From IMG/VR virus record IMGVR_UViG_3300025910_000001, positions 1 to 63,206 of that record: a DNA stretch of 63,206 nucleotides, one strand, 5' to 3'. Under the pieces are notes generated by a model. That model was not told the origin of the DNA and made no database searches. It saw only the letters and a list, made by a program, of their open reading frames with translations. Position numbers and translations under genes: made by a program. Below, one piece after another: positions 34,451 to 41,246 of the stretch (within the stretch, counting starts at the first letter, position 1; each line of letters opens with the position of its first letter). The DNA is from a virus.

Positions 34451-34884
34451 GGCTTGGCGTCTCCGGAACGCAACGCATAGCTGAGTCGGCCCCGAACCGT
34501 CTCTACCTCGGAGCCAACCTCGGCCACCATCGGAAAGCGATCGATGACGCGCTGAGCTTCGAGCGCACTGTCGAACCGCGGCGTTTCTGCGAGTGAGGCG
34601 CCGAATGCCGGACCAATGCCGGTCATCTGGCGGAAGTAGCTCTTGGGCTCGAGGTTCCAACGGATGACGAACTTGTCTTCGTCGGTCTGCAGGTGCGGCG
34701 GAGGAGAATTCGTGAACCACCCAGGGCAGCCGACGAGCGGGTACATGTTTGGTCCGCCATAGATCGTAGACGTACCCCTGATCCGGCGTGGCTTGCCTTT
34801 GGAACGGTTGCCGCCTCCGGTTCCGCTGACCATTGAGCGTTCTTTGCTGGCCTCCTTGAGGCCGCGCGTATTATGCGTTTTCAT
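34447..34884 (-). CDS. Hypothetical protein upstream of NADAR (145 aa)
   Basis: The ATG at 34884 is chosen because AAAGGA lies eight bases before it; the frame is open further upstream. The N-terminal 45 residues are basic and Gly/Ser-rich. The rest is a compact-looking domain (FVIRWNLEPKSYFRQMTGIGP). No family recognised. ATGA-coupled to the NADAR gene, so it could work with it. Confidence 0.55.
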   Translation of the reverse strand: MKTHNTRGLKEASKERSMVSGTGGGNRSKGKPRRIRGTSTIYGGPNMYPLVGCPGWFTNSPPPHLQTDEDKFVIRWNLEPKSYFRQMTGIGPAFGASLAETPRFDSALEAQRVIDRFPMVAEVGSEVETVRGRLSYALRSGDAKP

Positions 34885-34967
34885 CCTCGGTGTCCTTTCG
34901 AGTTCTGCTGTCTGTTCGTTGGTGAGCGAACCTGAACGCTGTGCTCGTCGTCGATACCCACCGGGTT

Positions 34968-35318
34968 TCACCCACCAGCGTAACCGAGCGCTGCCGCTAC
35001 TCTGGACGATGCACTCTTCACGCTGCCGATCTGAGCGATCGCATCCAAGAGCTCTAGCTCAGGCCGGAACCACTCGCAGCGCACGCGTAGGTGCTTGAAG
35101 CGCTCCAGAAGCGTGGCCTCGACGTTCTTGGCGTCGTCGCTGGTGAACCACGCGATCAGCACGATCGGATACGGGCAGCCGCACTGGAAGCTGGCGATCC
35201 GCGCGTTCACGTCCTTCGTGTAGCCGATCTTGATGTAGCCGTTCTCGTCCTGGCACTGCGCGAAGTAGATGGCTGCCGTGTACTTGTCCGGGTGTCGCTG
35301 ACGTCGTCCGTGATTCAT
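34968..35318 (-). CDS. GIY-YIG-like (T5orf172/Mug113 type) protein
   Basis: 116 residues from the ATG at 35318, preceded by GGAAAA; an in-frame ATG at 35429 could extend it. The sequence AIYFAQCQDENGYIKIGYTK, then a conserved-looking Arg (VNARIASFQ), a Glu in the next helix (NVEATLLERFK) and EWFRPE match this branch of the GIY-YIG nuclease superfamily. Such proteins are common accessory genes of phages. The exact cutting activity is unknown. Confidence 0.75.
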   Translation of the reverse strand: MNHGRRQRHPDKYTAAIYFAQCQDENGYIKIGYTKDVNARIASFQCGCPYPIVLIAWFTSDDAKNVEATLLERFKHLRVRCEWFRPELELLDAIAQIGSVKSASSRVAAALGYAGG

Positions 35319-35478
35319 GCGTTTTCCAACTTTCGTCGTCGGCCGTGGGATCACGGCATCGTTGATCTCGTCGGTCGTACCAGTAGAACGGGTGCTGGAA
35401 TGAAGAGCAGTTTCCGACGAGGATTTCATTGCGATCGGTCGTTTGCTCCCAATGTGCTTCCAGTGGTGTACCCAGTCA

Positions 35479-36522
35479 TCAGTTCAGTCCCTGAATCGAT
35501 CGCCTCGCCCGCCCTGCCTTCGCCTCGTGCGCCGCGTCCCGTCCAATGTACGACCTCGTAGTAACAGCAGGCGCCGCTTTGACGGCCTGGCCGAGGTGGT
35601 ACGCCACCGCGAGAGCCGTCTCGCCCGCTTCGGTCGCGAGCGTGGCCTGCGTCCTGCGCAGCGCCTGGGGCGGCAGCACCGGAACGCCAGCGGCCTTGCA
35701 GCACGACATCACCTTGCGGCGCGCGAGCTGTCGTGTCCAGCGGGACCCATTAGGGTGCGCGAAGATCGGTGCGTCCGGCCTGCGATCGCCGCACAGGCCG
35801 AGTAGCAGTGGCACCAGCTCGGGTGGCACGATCAGGCGACGGCGACCCGCGGCAGTCTTGGTTGCGCGAATCCACAGCATCCGGCCGCTGTCGTCCAGGT
35901 CACGGACGTCGCGTTTCGTCAGCTCCGATGCGCGCGAGCCGAGCAGGAGGTAGCCCAGCGTCAGGATCGCATCGGCGCTGTCGGGCTGCTCGAGGCACCA
36001 GCCGTACAGGATGCGCGACTCGTCCACAGTGAGCCGCGACTTGTCGGCGCCGAGCGTCTTGCGTCCGATCGGGTCGACGTCGGCGAACGGATTCTCCTTG
36101 AGCAGCTTGCGCTTCACGCACCAGCGGCCCCACATGCCGCCGATCACGAGCGCGTGCTGATGTGTGTCGGGGCGTCGACCGTTGAGCACGCCGATGTAGA
36201 GCTCTGCGCCGCGGGTCCGCACGTAGCGCAGCGGTCGGCTCAGCGCTGGTCCGAGCAGCGCCGTCAGTCGTGCCCGGTAGCCCGCGATCGTAACGTCGGC
36301 CAGGCCCGCGGCACGCTTCTCGGTCAGCCACTGGTCAACGGCCATCTTCACCGTGACGCCTTGCGCTTCGTCCCGAGCGCCGTCGACGCAAGCCTCCGCC
36401 GCTGCGCGCGTATCAAAGACCTTGTATGTCGTCGACCGATCTCGGCCGCTTCCTGTAGTGAACTGGACGCGCCACTTTCGACCGTGCTTGTAGGGACCGT
36501 TGATACGTGGGGTGGTTCGCAT
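35479..36522 (-). CDS. int: Tyrosine integrase
   Basis: Site-specific recombinase for integration into and excision from the host chromosome. 347 residues: an N-terminal arm-type DNA-binding part (GPYKHGRKWRVQF), a core-binding helical domain (about 55-150) and a catalytic domain. Visible active-site residues are R197 (GSRASELTKRDV), K222 (RATKTAAGRR), R289 (PQALRRTQAT), H309 (AYHLGQ) and Y325 (TRSYIG). The usual first His of the HxxR motif is replaced by Q286. The gene is transcribed leftward near the end of the early operon. I could not fix attP. Confidence 0.92.
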   Translation of the reverse strand: MRTTPRINGPYKHGRKWRVQFTTGSGRDRSTTYKVFDTRAAAEACVDGARDEAQGVTVKMAVDQWLTEKRAAGLADVTIAGYRARLTALLGPALSRPLRYVRTRGAELYIGVLNGRRPDTHQHALVIGGMWGRWCVKRKLLKENPFADVDPIGRKTLGADKSRLTVDESRILYGWCLEQPDSADAILTLGYLLLGSRASELTKRDVRDLDDSGRMLWIRATKTAAGRRRLIVPPELVPLLLGLCGDRRPDAPIFAHPNGSRWTRQLARRKVMSCCKAAGVPVLPPQALRRTQATLATEAGETALAVAYHLGQAVKAAPAVTTRSYIGRDAAHEAKAGRARRSIQGLN

Positions 36523-36614
36523 GGTTCCTCGGATACCCGGGAGTGCCGATCGCGTTCAAGCTCCTCGCGCACAACAGCGCGGATTGCTTCGAGTAGCGCG
36601 GCGGTGGGAGTCAC
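36348..36614 (-). CDS. Small protein overlapping the integrase N-terminus (88 aa)
   Basis: The N-terminal 25 residues (LLEAIRAVVREELERDRHS) form a strong helix as in many phage proteins that sit beside integrases. The gene is GTGA-coupled to its upstream neighbour. Its 3' two thirds (175 bases) overlap the integrase in another frame, so the C-terminal part may be under little selection. Possibly a truncated excisionase or an integrase accessory. Confidence 0.5.
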   Translation of the reverse strand: MTPTAALLEAIRAVVREELERDRHSRVSEEPCEPPHVSTVPTSTVESGASSSLQEAAEIGRRHTRSLIRAQRRRLASTALGTKRKASR

Positions 36615-36796
36615 CTACGGATCTCCTGGCACAGCCCGCACCGATAGATCGCCCTGAACTGCTCGTCCCATCCGCTCCAGCAGCTCCACTCGACTTCACG
36701 TTCCCAGATGTGCGGACACGTGTAGACCAGTCGGCGACGCGGCGGCCGTGCTCCGCCTAGGTCGCGGACGCCTTGCTTCGTCAGCTTCACACCCAT
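36611..36796 (-). CDS. Small zinc-ribbon-like protein (61 aa)
   Basis: The ATG at 36796 follows GGAGAGGAG. The protein has YTCPH, SCWSG and YRCGLCQE, giving two Cys clusters that could hold zinc. Trp-rich centre (WEREVEWSCWSGW). Unrecognised. Tightly coupled on both sides. Confidence 0.6.
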   Translation of the reverse strand: MGVKLTKQGVRDLGGARPPRRRLVYTCPHIWEREVEWSCWSGWDEQFRAIYRCGLCQEIRR

Positions 36797-36978
36797 GGCC
36801 CGCTCCTCTCCTCCAACCGCGCCACCTTGTACTCCGCGGCCCGTAGGTCCCGCCCGCGCTGGTCCAGCATCGGCACGAGACGTCGACGAGCTGCACGATC
36901 TCCTCGTCGCCAACCGACGCGGTACGACAGCAGGCAGGCGAGGAGCGAGGCGGCGATGGGGAGCAGGTACCAGGTCAT
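36787..36978 (-). CDS. Small single-span membrane protein (63 aa)
   Basis: N-terminal hydrophobic segment (WYLLPIAASLLACLLSYRVGW), then a basic, helical tail (RRGDRAARRRLVPML...). It overlaps both neighbours by a few bases. Rz-like in topology, but it sits in the early operon, so an envelope-directed early function is more likely. Confidence 0.55.
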   Translation of the reverse strand: MTWYLLPIAASLLACLLSYRVGWRRGDRAARRRLVPMLDQRGRDLRAAEYKVARLEERSGPWV

Positions 36979-37226
36979 GTCATCTCCCTGGTGAGCAGTG
37001 CGTTCAGCGCCGGGTGCAGCTTCATCAGTCTGCGCGGTATACGTCCGTCGTCGTCGCCGAACACCAGCAGGTCAACCTCTTCGGTTGTCGGGTCCCGGAA
37101 CCCGGCTGAGCGGTCAGCGTCGAGCGCCGCGTCGATGTCGTCATACGTGATCATCGCTCCGTTGTCGCAGAACGCGGCTGAACCGATCTTCGACACGATC
37201 GGACGGAACTTCCGGCGGCGGCTCAC
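36975..37226 (-). CDS. Hypothetical protein (83 aa)
   Basis: The GTG at 37226 is chosen over an ATG at 37154 because GGAGG lies six to nine bases before it. Basic start (SRRRKFRPIVSKIG), then an acidic middle (DDIDAALDADRSAG, EEVDLLVFGDDDG). Unrecognised. Confidence 0.5.
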   Translation of the reverse strand: MSRRRKFRPIVSKIGSAAFCDNGAMITYDDIDAALDADRSAGFRDPTTEEVDLLVFGDDDGRIPRRLMKLHPALNALLTREMT

Positions 37227-37396
37227 GGTCTCCTCCTCCACACCGGACCGCGCTCCCTGCGCTCCGGCCGCACCACCGGACAGTCGAATCGATGCGCCGC
37301 AGTTCGCGCGCAGCACGCGTGGTACAGCGACTGCCTCGCGGTGAGCCACGACGGGTAGTAGTGCGACGTCGGTGACGGGGTGTCGGTGGGTCTCAT
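37223..37396 (-). CDS. Small basic protein (57 aa)
   Basis: The ATG at 37396 overlaps the stop of the deaminase-like gene (ATGA), and its own stop overlaps the next start (GTGA). Rich in Arg/Pro with four cysteines. Gene status rests mainly on the coupling. Confidence 0.4.
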   Translation of the reverse strand: MRPTDTPSPTSHYYPSWLTARQSLYHACCARTAAHRFDCPVVRPERRERGPVWRRRP

Positions 37397-37719
37397 GTGA
37401 CTCCGCAGTTGACGAGCGTGACGCGGTAGAACTCTTCGGCGGTGTAGCGGCGCCAGCCGCCGGATCCGCGCGGACATTGCTTGTCCTGGGCTACTTCACC
37501 GGCCTCGCAGTGTGGACATCCGGCTCGCTCGTACAGCCACACACCATCGATGAAGCCGACGTCAAGAATCTCCCCGGCGCACTGCCAGCAGCTCGGACCG
37601 CTGCAGGCAACGACACCGCCATCTGGCGCGAGTTCGACGTGAAGTAGCTCGTATGGTCCGGTTTCGTGATATCGGCGATAGCCTTCGGCATCGCGCAGCG
37701 CCCGCATCTCTGCGTGCAC
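37393..37719 (-). CDS. Cytidine-deaminase-like protein, N-terminus uncertain
   Basis: Zinc-dependent deaminase signature: HAEMRAL at the extreme N-terminus and GPSCWQCAGEIL about 45 residues on (the HAE and PxCxxC metal and catalytic motifs). A Trp/Tyr strand (DGVWLYE) and WRRYTAEEFYRVTL follow. The GTG at 37719 puts HAE right at the start, which would remove the first strand and helix of the fold. The same frame upstream reads RERCAGTCGQRSV, which looks like part of the domain and stays open to a TAG at 37843-37845. No ATG, GTG or TTG exists there. A frameshift from the upstream gene or an unusual start is likely. Confidence 0.65.
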   Translation of the reverse strand: MHAEMRALRDAEGYRRYHETGPYELLHVELAPDGGVVACSGPSCWQCAGEILDVGFIDGVWLYERAGCPHCEAGEVAQDKQCPRGSGGWRRYTAEEFYRVTLVNCGVT

Positions 37720-38032
37720 AGACCGCTGACCGCACGTACCGGCGCAGCGCTCTCGACGGACCGAGGTCGTTGACCTGAACCTGCCTGGTCGGGATCGTCG
37801 CCGGAACGCCCAACGTCGGTACCTCCCTCGAGAGCCGCTCGGCTAGGTCGCGAGCTCGCTTGCTGGTCAGTTGACGCGGGATGCGAAGGCCGGTCGGGAC
37901 GTGGGTGACCGTCCAGCGCTCGTGCGGACCGGCGATGCCGGTGTCGAACGGATCGCAGTGGACGGCCCACTCGCCGGTGACAGTGGCGTCGACGCTGATG
38001 GGACCGCGGATGGTGGCGAGGGTGATGATCAT
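37562..38032 (-). CDS. Hypothetical protein running into the deaminase gene
   Basis: Starts with the ATG at 38032 (ATGA overlap). The first 90 residues look like a real protein (VTGEWAVHCDPFDTG, ERWTVTHVPTGLRIP, KRARDLAERLSREV). After about residue 95 the sequence turns Arg/Cys-rich and low in quality, exactly where the deaminase frame begins to make sense. The two may once have been, or still be, one product joined by a frameshift near 37800. Confidence 0.5.
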   Translation of the reverse strand: MIITLATIRGPISVDATVTGEWAVHCDPFDTGIAGPHERWTVTHVPTGLRIPRQLTSKRARDLAERLSREVPTLGVPATIPTRQVQVNDLGPSRALRRYVRSAVCARRDAGAARCRRLSPISRNRTIRATSRRTRARWRCRCLQRSELLAVRRGDS

Positions 38033-38547
38033 GGGGTGCTCCGGGTGGCGAGGAGACGCTCGATGATGCTGCACGAGTAGCCACAGGTCACCTTGTGGTC
38101 CTCAATGTGGTGGCGCAGCTGCTTGACCTCGTCGTCACTCAGCCTCACCGCCGCCGTGGCCAGCTGCTTCGCGGCGCGAGTGGCGATGGCGGTGAGCAGT
38201 GACTGTAGGTCGTCGCCTTGGAGCGCAACGGCATCGCACGCCTGTTGGTGACCGTAGGCGTGGAGAACGATCTCGTTCATCGTCTGCTGGTGCGGCTTGA
38301 CGACATACAGCTTGCGTTCGGTCAGTTCGGCGTCAATCGCCTCGCGCACCACGCTCCTTACCCGCTCCTCGTCAGCGGCACGGGCAGTCGAATGAAGCTC
38401 GACCCACCCGCTCTCCACTGCGAGGCGCTCCTGAGCGTGAACTCGTTCGACGGCGCGACGGCGCCGAATCTCGTCGACTCCGCGTCGCCACATGTCGTTC
38501 CCCAACCACTGAAGATCCTCGAGTTCCTTGTCGCTCAAATCTGACAT
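38029..38547 (-). CDS. Hypothetical helical protein (172 aa)
   Basis: Mostly helical and charged: DKELEDLQWLGNDMW, IRRRRAVERVHAQERL, and a C-terminal segment with Cys pairs and a His (RHHIEDHKVTCGYSCSIIERLL). Unrecognised. ATG start at 38547, overlapping downstream by four bases. Confidence 0.55.
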   Translation of the reverse strand: MSDLSDKELEDLQWLGNDMWRRGVDEIRRRRAVERVHAQERLAVESGWVELHSTARAADEERVRSVVREAIDAELTERKLYVVKPHQQTMNEIVLHAYGHQQACDAVALQGDDLQSLLTAIATRAAKQLATAAVRLSDDEVKQLRHHIEDHKVTCGYSCSIIERLLATRSTP

Positions 38548-38550
38548 ACG

Positions 38551-38835
38551 TCATTCTCCCTTCAAGTGCCTCGCCCACCACTCGAGCCGCTCCAGTACAC
38601 TCGGCGATGCCGCGCAGAAGTCGCCGTGGAACGGAACCTGTTGACCGCCTTGACCGCGCCGAGCCGCTGCCCGCCATGCCGCATCGACAGCCTCGCAGAA
38701 CGCCTTGACCGCAGCACGGCGCCGGTACAGCTCGGCGAGCACGCGGCACCACTCGGCGTTGGATGCGTTGACGACATCGATCCCGCCGAGCTCGACGATC
38801 GAGTGCTCCAGGTCGTAGTCGGTCAGGTCGGCCAT
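38551..38835 (-). CDS. Small helical protein (94 aa)
   Basis: Compact helical protein (WCRVLAELYRRRAAVKAFCEAVDAAW) ending in LERLEWWARHLKGE. It shares with its neighbours a short ELYRRRAA-type helix, suggesting a family of small paralogous early proteins. Function unknown. Confidence 0.5.
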   Translation of the reverse strand: MADLTDYDLEHSIVELGGIDVVNASNAEWCRVLAELYRRRAAVKAFCEAVDAAWRAAARRGQGGQQVPFHGDFCAASPSVLERLEWWARHLKGE

Positions 38836-39068
38836 GGCGCGCTCCTCGCCAGCATCTGCAGTGCGAACGCGCGAACCGATGCTCGCGACAGGGGCCCCAG
38901 GCCGCTCTCACCGAGCACGTAGTCGATGACGGCGATGACGGCATCCGGGGTACTGGCGTCGCGGCGTCTCCTGATCTCCGCAGCCATCCTTGCCGTGATT
39001 AGATGCTCGCAGCTTCCGTCGCCTGGGTCGGTACACTCTGCCAGTTCGTCCTCGTCGAGGTCCTTCAT
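38823..39068 (-). CDS. Small helical protein (81 aa)
   Basis: The ATG at 39068 forms a TGATG overlap with the upstream stop. Acidic start (KDLDEDELAECTDPGDGSC), then helices (ITARMAAEIRRRRD, AVIAVIDYVLGES). Resembles the style of its downstream neighbour. Unrecognised. Confidence 0.5.
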   Translation of the reverse strand: MKDLDEDELAECTDPGDGSCEHLITARMAAEIRRRRDASTPDAVIAVIDYVLGESGLGPLSRASVRAFALQMLARSAPWPT

Positions 39069-39364
39069 CACTCGCCACCTCCGATGTCCGTTGTGTGCGC
39101 GTCGATCCATTGAGCCATGGAGATTCCCTGTGCGTCGCAGTGCTGTTTGAGACGGTCGTACACCGGCGTCGGAACCGCGATCGACCGGACGGTGTCGCGG
39201 CGCTGGCGTGCCTCGGCATCGTGTCTCCGGTCGCCCAGCCGGAAGCACTCCGGTACGGGGCACTCTTGCTGCTTCGGCGCCGGTCCATAACCGTAGCCAC
39301 AGCGCACCTTGACCGTGAAGTCGCCGTGCTTGCGGCAGGTGTAGGAGACGAGACGACCGCTCAC
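39068..39364 (-). CDS. Zinc-finger plus ribbon-helix-helix-like protein (98 aa)
   Basis: N-terminal Cys pairs (YTCRKHGDF, RCGYG, ECPVPECF) could bind zinc. The C-terminal part SIAVPTPVYDRLKQHCDAQG has the strand-helix pattern of ribbon-helix-helix DNA-binding proteins. GTG start in a GTGA overlap. A small early transcription regulator is plausible. Confidence 0.55.
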   Translation of the reverse strand: MSGRLVSYTCRKHGDFTVKVRCGYGYGPAPKQQECPVPECFRLGDRRHDAEARQRRDTVRSIAVPTPVYDRLKQHCDAQGISMAQWIDAHTTDIGGGE

Positions 39365-39534
39365 GGCGTCACCTGCGCAGCGATCAACGCCAATGGCTTC
39401 CAGCTGCGGAGGTGTGCCGCCATCATCGCCACGATCGCATCGACGGCAGCCGGCTCGGTTTTCTCGAGCTCTCGCAGAAGCTCGAAGTTACGGCGTACGG
39501 CACCGGCGAGAGTGGCAGCGTGTCCGGTCAGCAT
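39361..39534 (-). CDS. Small helical protein (57 aa)
   Basis: Product starts MLTGHAATLAGAVRRNFELL and ends in LIAAQVTP. It is bounded by a TGATG overlap with the nuclease stop upstream and a GTGA overlap downstream, which argues strongly for a real gene between the two. Function unknown. Confidence 0.6.
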   Translation of the reverse strand: MLTGHAATLAGAVRRNFELLRELEKTEPAAVDAIVAMMAAHLRSWKPLALIAAQVTP

Positions 39535-40676
39535 CAGAAAGGTGCTTCCGCCGACGGTAGTGCCGGCTGCTCTGGTTCATTTCCGTCGGTCACCAGCCTG
39601 GGGCCGACGTCGTACTCGTCCCACTCCCACCCTGCCTTGTGTGTACTGCCGCCGCGCTCGCGAACTGCCTTGAGCACCGCGACCATCGCGCCGCGCTTGC
39701 CCTTGAGCGTCGACTCGAGCTGCTTCTTCGTCGCCTTACGAACGACGGCCTTGTCCTCGAGCCCCGGGTATAGATCCTTGACGGCTTGCCAGACGATGTT
39801 GCCGTCCAGATTTTCGTTGCCGGTGGTCGGCTGACGTCCCCAGACACGCCCCGGACCCACCGGGATCGGCCTGACCGCGGCGTGCCGATAGAGCCGCTCG
39901 CCGATCCGCTTGTGCAGGATGCCGATCCGCTTCCACAGCTGGAGGACCTCGGCTGCAGACTCGTCGTCTACGAACGTGGACAGCGCCAGCTCGGGATCTT
40001 CTTCGTCGCGGACCACGAGAGCCTTCAGCTCCTTCTGCTTCGGGCAGTCATCAAACGCCGGGCACCACCGGCAGTGACGCCCGGTGACGAACACCGGCGC
40101 CTTACCGTGCTTCGCCTCGGTCCGCACGCGGGCTGAATCCAGCACCAGCTGCTTGACTTCGTGAGCTACCACGTCGAGGTCGAACACCGGATCGAGCTCG
40201 TCGATGTCCATCGGACCGAGCTCGGGACGGATGGCGACCGTGATACGGTCCGCCGGCTGGTGGCGCGCGGCAGCGAGGGCGAGGAAGCGGACCTGACGGT
40301 GGCGCGCAGCCGGCTCCTGGCGCTCGAAGCCTTTCCGGTCGACCACGACCAGCACACCGGGGCCACGACCTTCGGCGTCGATGGTTCCTGGCACCTCGAA
40401 CGGACCTCGTTCGCCGTAGTCGCGGCCGATTCCGCAGCCGACGAACCGCGAGGTGTCGGTCGAGATGTCGTAGACGTAGGCGACCTCGGCGCGCCAGGTC
40501 AGCCCCGGCCACCTCGACTCGTACTCCTCGGGAATGTCGCCTGCGTTGATGGCCTCTTCGTCGCCAGCGTGGCGCTCATTGCCGGCCTCTGAGTAGGCAT
40601 TGGGGCTGTCACGCCAGGGGAGTGTGATTGAGCCTGGACAAACGGCTACGAGCTCGAGTTTCGAGGAGGAGATCAC
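39534..40676 (-). CDS. PD-(D/E)XK exonuclease with Cas4/AddB-type Fe-S cysteines
   Basis: A recombination nuclease of the RecB/Cas4 superfamily that degrades DNA ends. 380 residues. E64, D100 (VPGTIDAEG), D113-x-K115 (VVDRKG) and QVRF at 128-131 form the nuclease core. C13 plus C202, C205 and C211 (HCRWCPAFDDC) match the four-cysteine 4Fe-4S pattern of Cas4 and AddB. The C-terminal 170 residues are an extra helical and beta domain (LQLWKRIGILHKRIGERL). It lies in the same operon as the Sak4-like ATPase and SSB, together a recombination set. Confidence 0.85.
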   Translation of the reverse strand: MISSSKLELVAVCPGSITLPWRDSPNAYSEAGNERHAGDEEAINAGDIPEEYESRWPGLTWRAEVAYVYDISTDTSRFVGCGIGRDYGERGPFEVPGTIDAEGRGPGVLVVVDRKGFERQEPAARHRQVRFLALAAARHQPADRITVAIRPELGPMDIDELDPVFDLDVVAHEVKQLVLDSARVRTEAKHGKAPVFVTGRHCRWCPAFDDCPKQKELKALVVRDEEDPELALSTFVDDESAAEVLQLWKRIGILHKRIGERLYRHAAVRPIPVGPGRVWGRQPTTGNENLDGNIVWQAVKDLYPGLEDKAVVRKATKKQLESTLKGKRGAMVAVLKAVRERGGSTHKAGWEWDEYDVGPRLVTDGNEPEQPALPSAEAPF

Positions 40677-40855
40677 CGGAGACGCTCCATGGCCTCAGCG
40701 AAAGACCAGTTGATGTTCTGGGTTCCGAAGTGGGTGCGCTTGTACTCCTGCCATGACTCATCCCGATCGAGCCGCTCTGGACACCTGAGACCCTGAACGT
40801 ATCCCGCACTGAACCCAGCACGGAACGCCAGTTCGATTTGTTCCTCGATGCTCAT
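40673..40855 (-). CDS. Small acidic helical protein (60 aa)
   Basis: Begins MSIEEQIELAFRAGFSAGYV and ends in SFAEAMERLR; ATGA overlap with the nuclease gene. Short helical protein with no recognised motif, possibly an accessory to the nuclease. Confidence 0.5.
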   Translation of the reverse strand: MSIEEQIELAFRAGFSAGYVQGLRCPERLDRDESWQEYKRTHFGTQNINWSFAEAMERLR

Positions 40856-41049
40856 GACAGCTTGCCTCTCAAGTCGACGACCCGAGCTGCCTCGATATCC
40901 TTCTGGAACACGAGGATGTTGTATCCGCCGACCCGATAGGCATCGTTGCCGGTCACGTTGTGGACGACAACGCACATGAAACCGTGCTGAGTCTGCTCGT
41001 ACGGAACAACGAACATCCCAGGCCGGATCTCGAGAAGTTTGCCTTTCAT
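40852..41049 (-). CDS. Small beta protein (65 aa)
   Basis: Strand-rich sequence (LLEIRPGMFVVPYEQ, GFMCVVVHNVTG, YNILVFQKDIE). Both ends are coupled (ATGA). Unrecognised. The upstream overlap is with the amber-interrupted gene. Confidence 0.55.
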   Translation of the reverse strand: MKGKLLEIRPGMFVVPYEQTQHGFMCVVVHNVTGNDAYRVGGYNILVFQKDIEAARVVDLRGKLS

Positions 41050-41246
41050 GCTGCCTCCGTAGGAGGTGTTAGCAGACGAATCTCGGCTGCCGACTGCAAT
41101 GCGCGGAACTCGGTTCGGCAGCCCGTTTCATGCGGATAGCCCGGATATCCGGTGTAGAAGATCGAAGCGCATGATCCGCACTTCAGATCGATCCCGAAGT
41201 TCTATGCGGCCTGCTCGCACTCTTCGTATGTCAGCCCGGCACTCAT
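41046..41246 (-). pseudogene. Zinc-ribbon gene interrupted by an in-frame amber codon
   Basis: The ATG at 41246 overlaps the stop of the Sak4-like gene, with GGAGG upstream. It reads MSAGLTYEECEQAA, then TAG at 41202-41204, then continues in the same frame as NFGIDLKCGSCASIFYTGYP through HETGC to a TGA at 41046-41048. That TGA forms an ATGA overlap with the next gene. The two parts together make a 66-codon gene with a CxxC..C zinc-ribbon pattern. The perfect fit at both ends shows the amber codon lies inside an otherwise intact gene. Other phage genes end in TAG, so the codon is not generally reassigned. Confidence 0.8.

Noticed and set aside
35319-35478. Attachment site next to the integrase
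   Set aside because: I found no tRNA-like core or obvious direct-repeat arm sites in this short gap. The tRNA-like element at 31.2 kb is 4 kb away, and there is no host sequence to compare.
36348-36614. Programmed frameshift joining the small gene to the integrase
   Set aside because: The integrase has its own good start and N-terminal domain, and no slippery heptamer was seen at the overlap, so two separate genes are simpler.
41202-41246. General reassignment of TAG as a sense codon
   Set aside because: Several genes end in TAG with correctly placed downstream starts (for example at 1352, 15970 and 22988), so the amber codon at 41202 is a local event and does not show a changed code.
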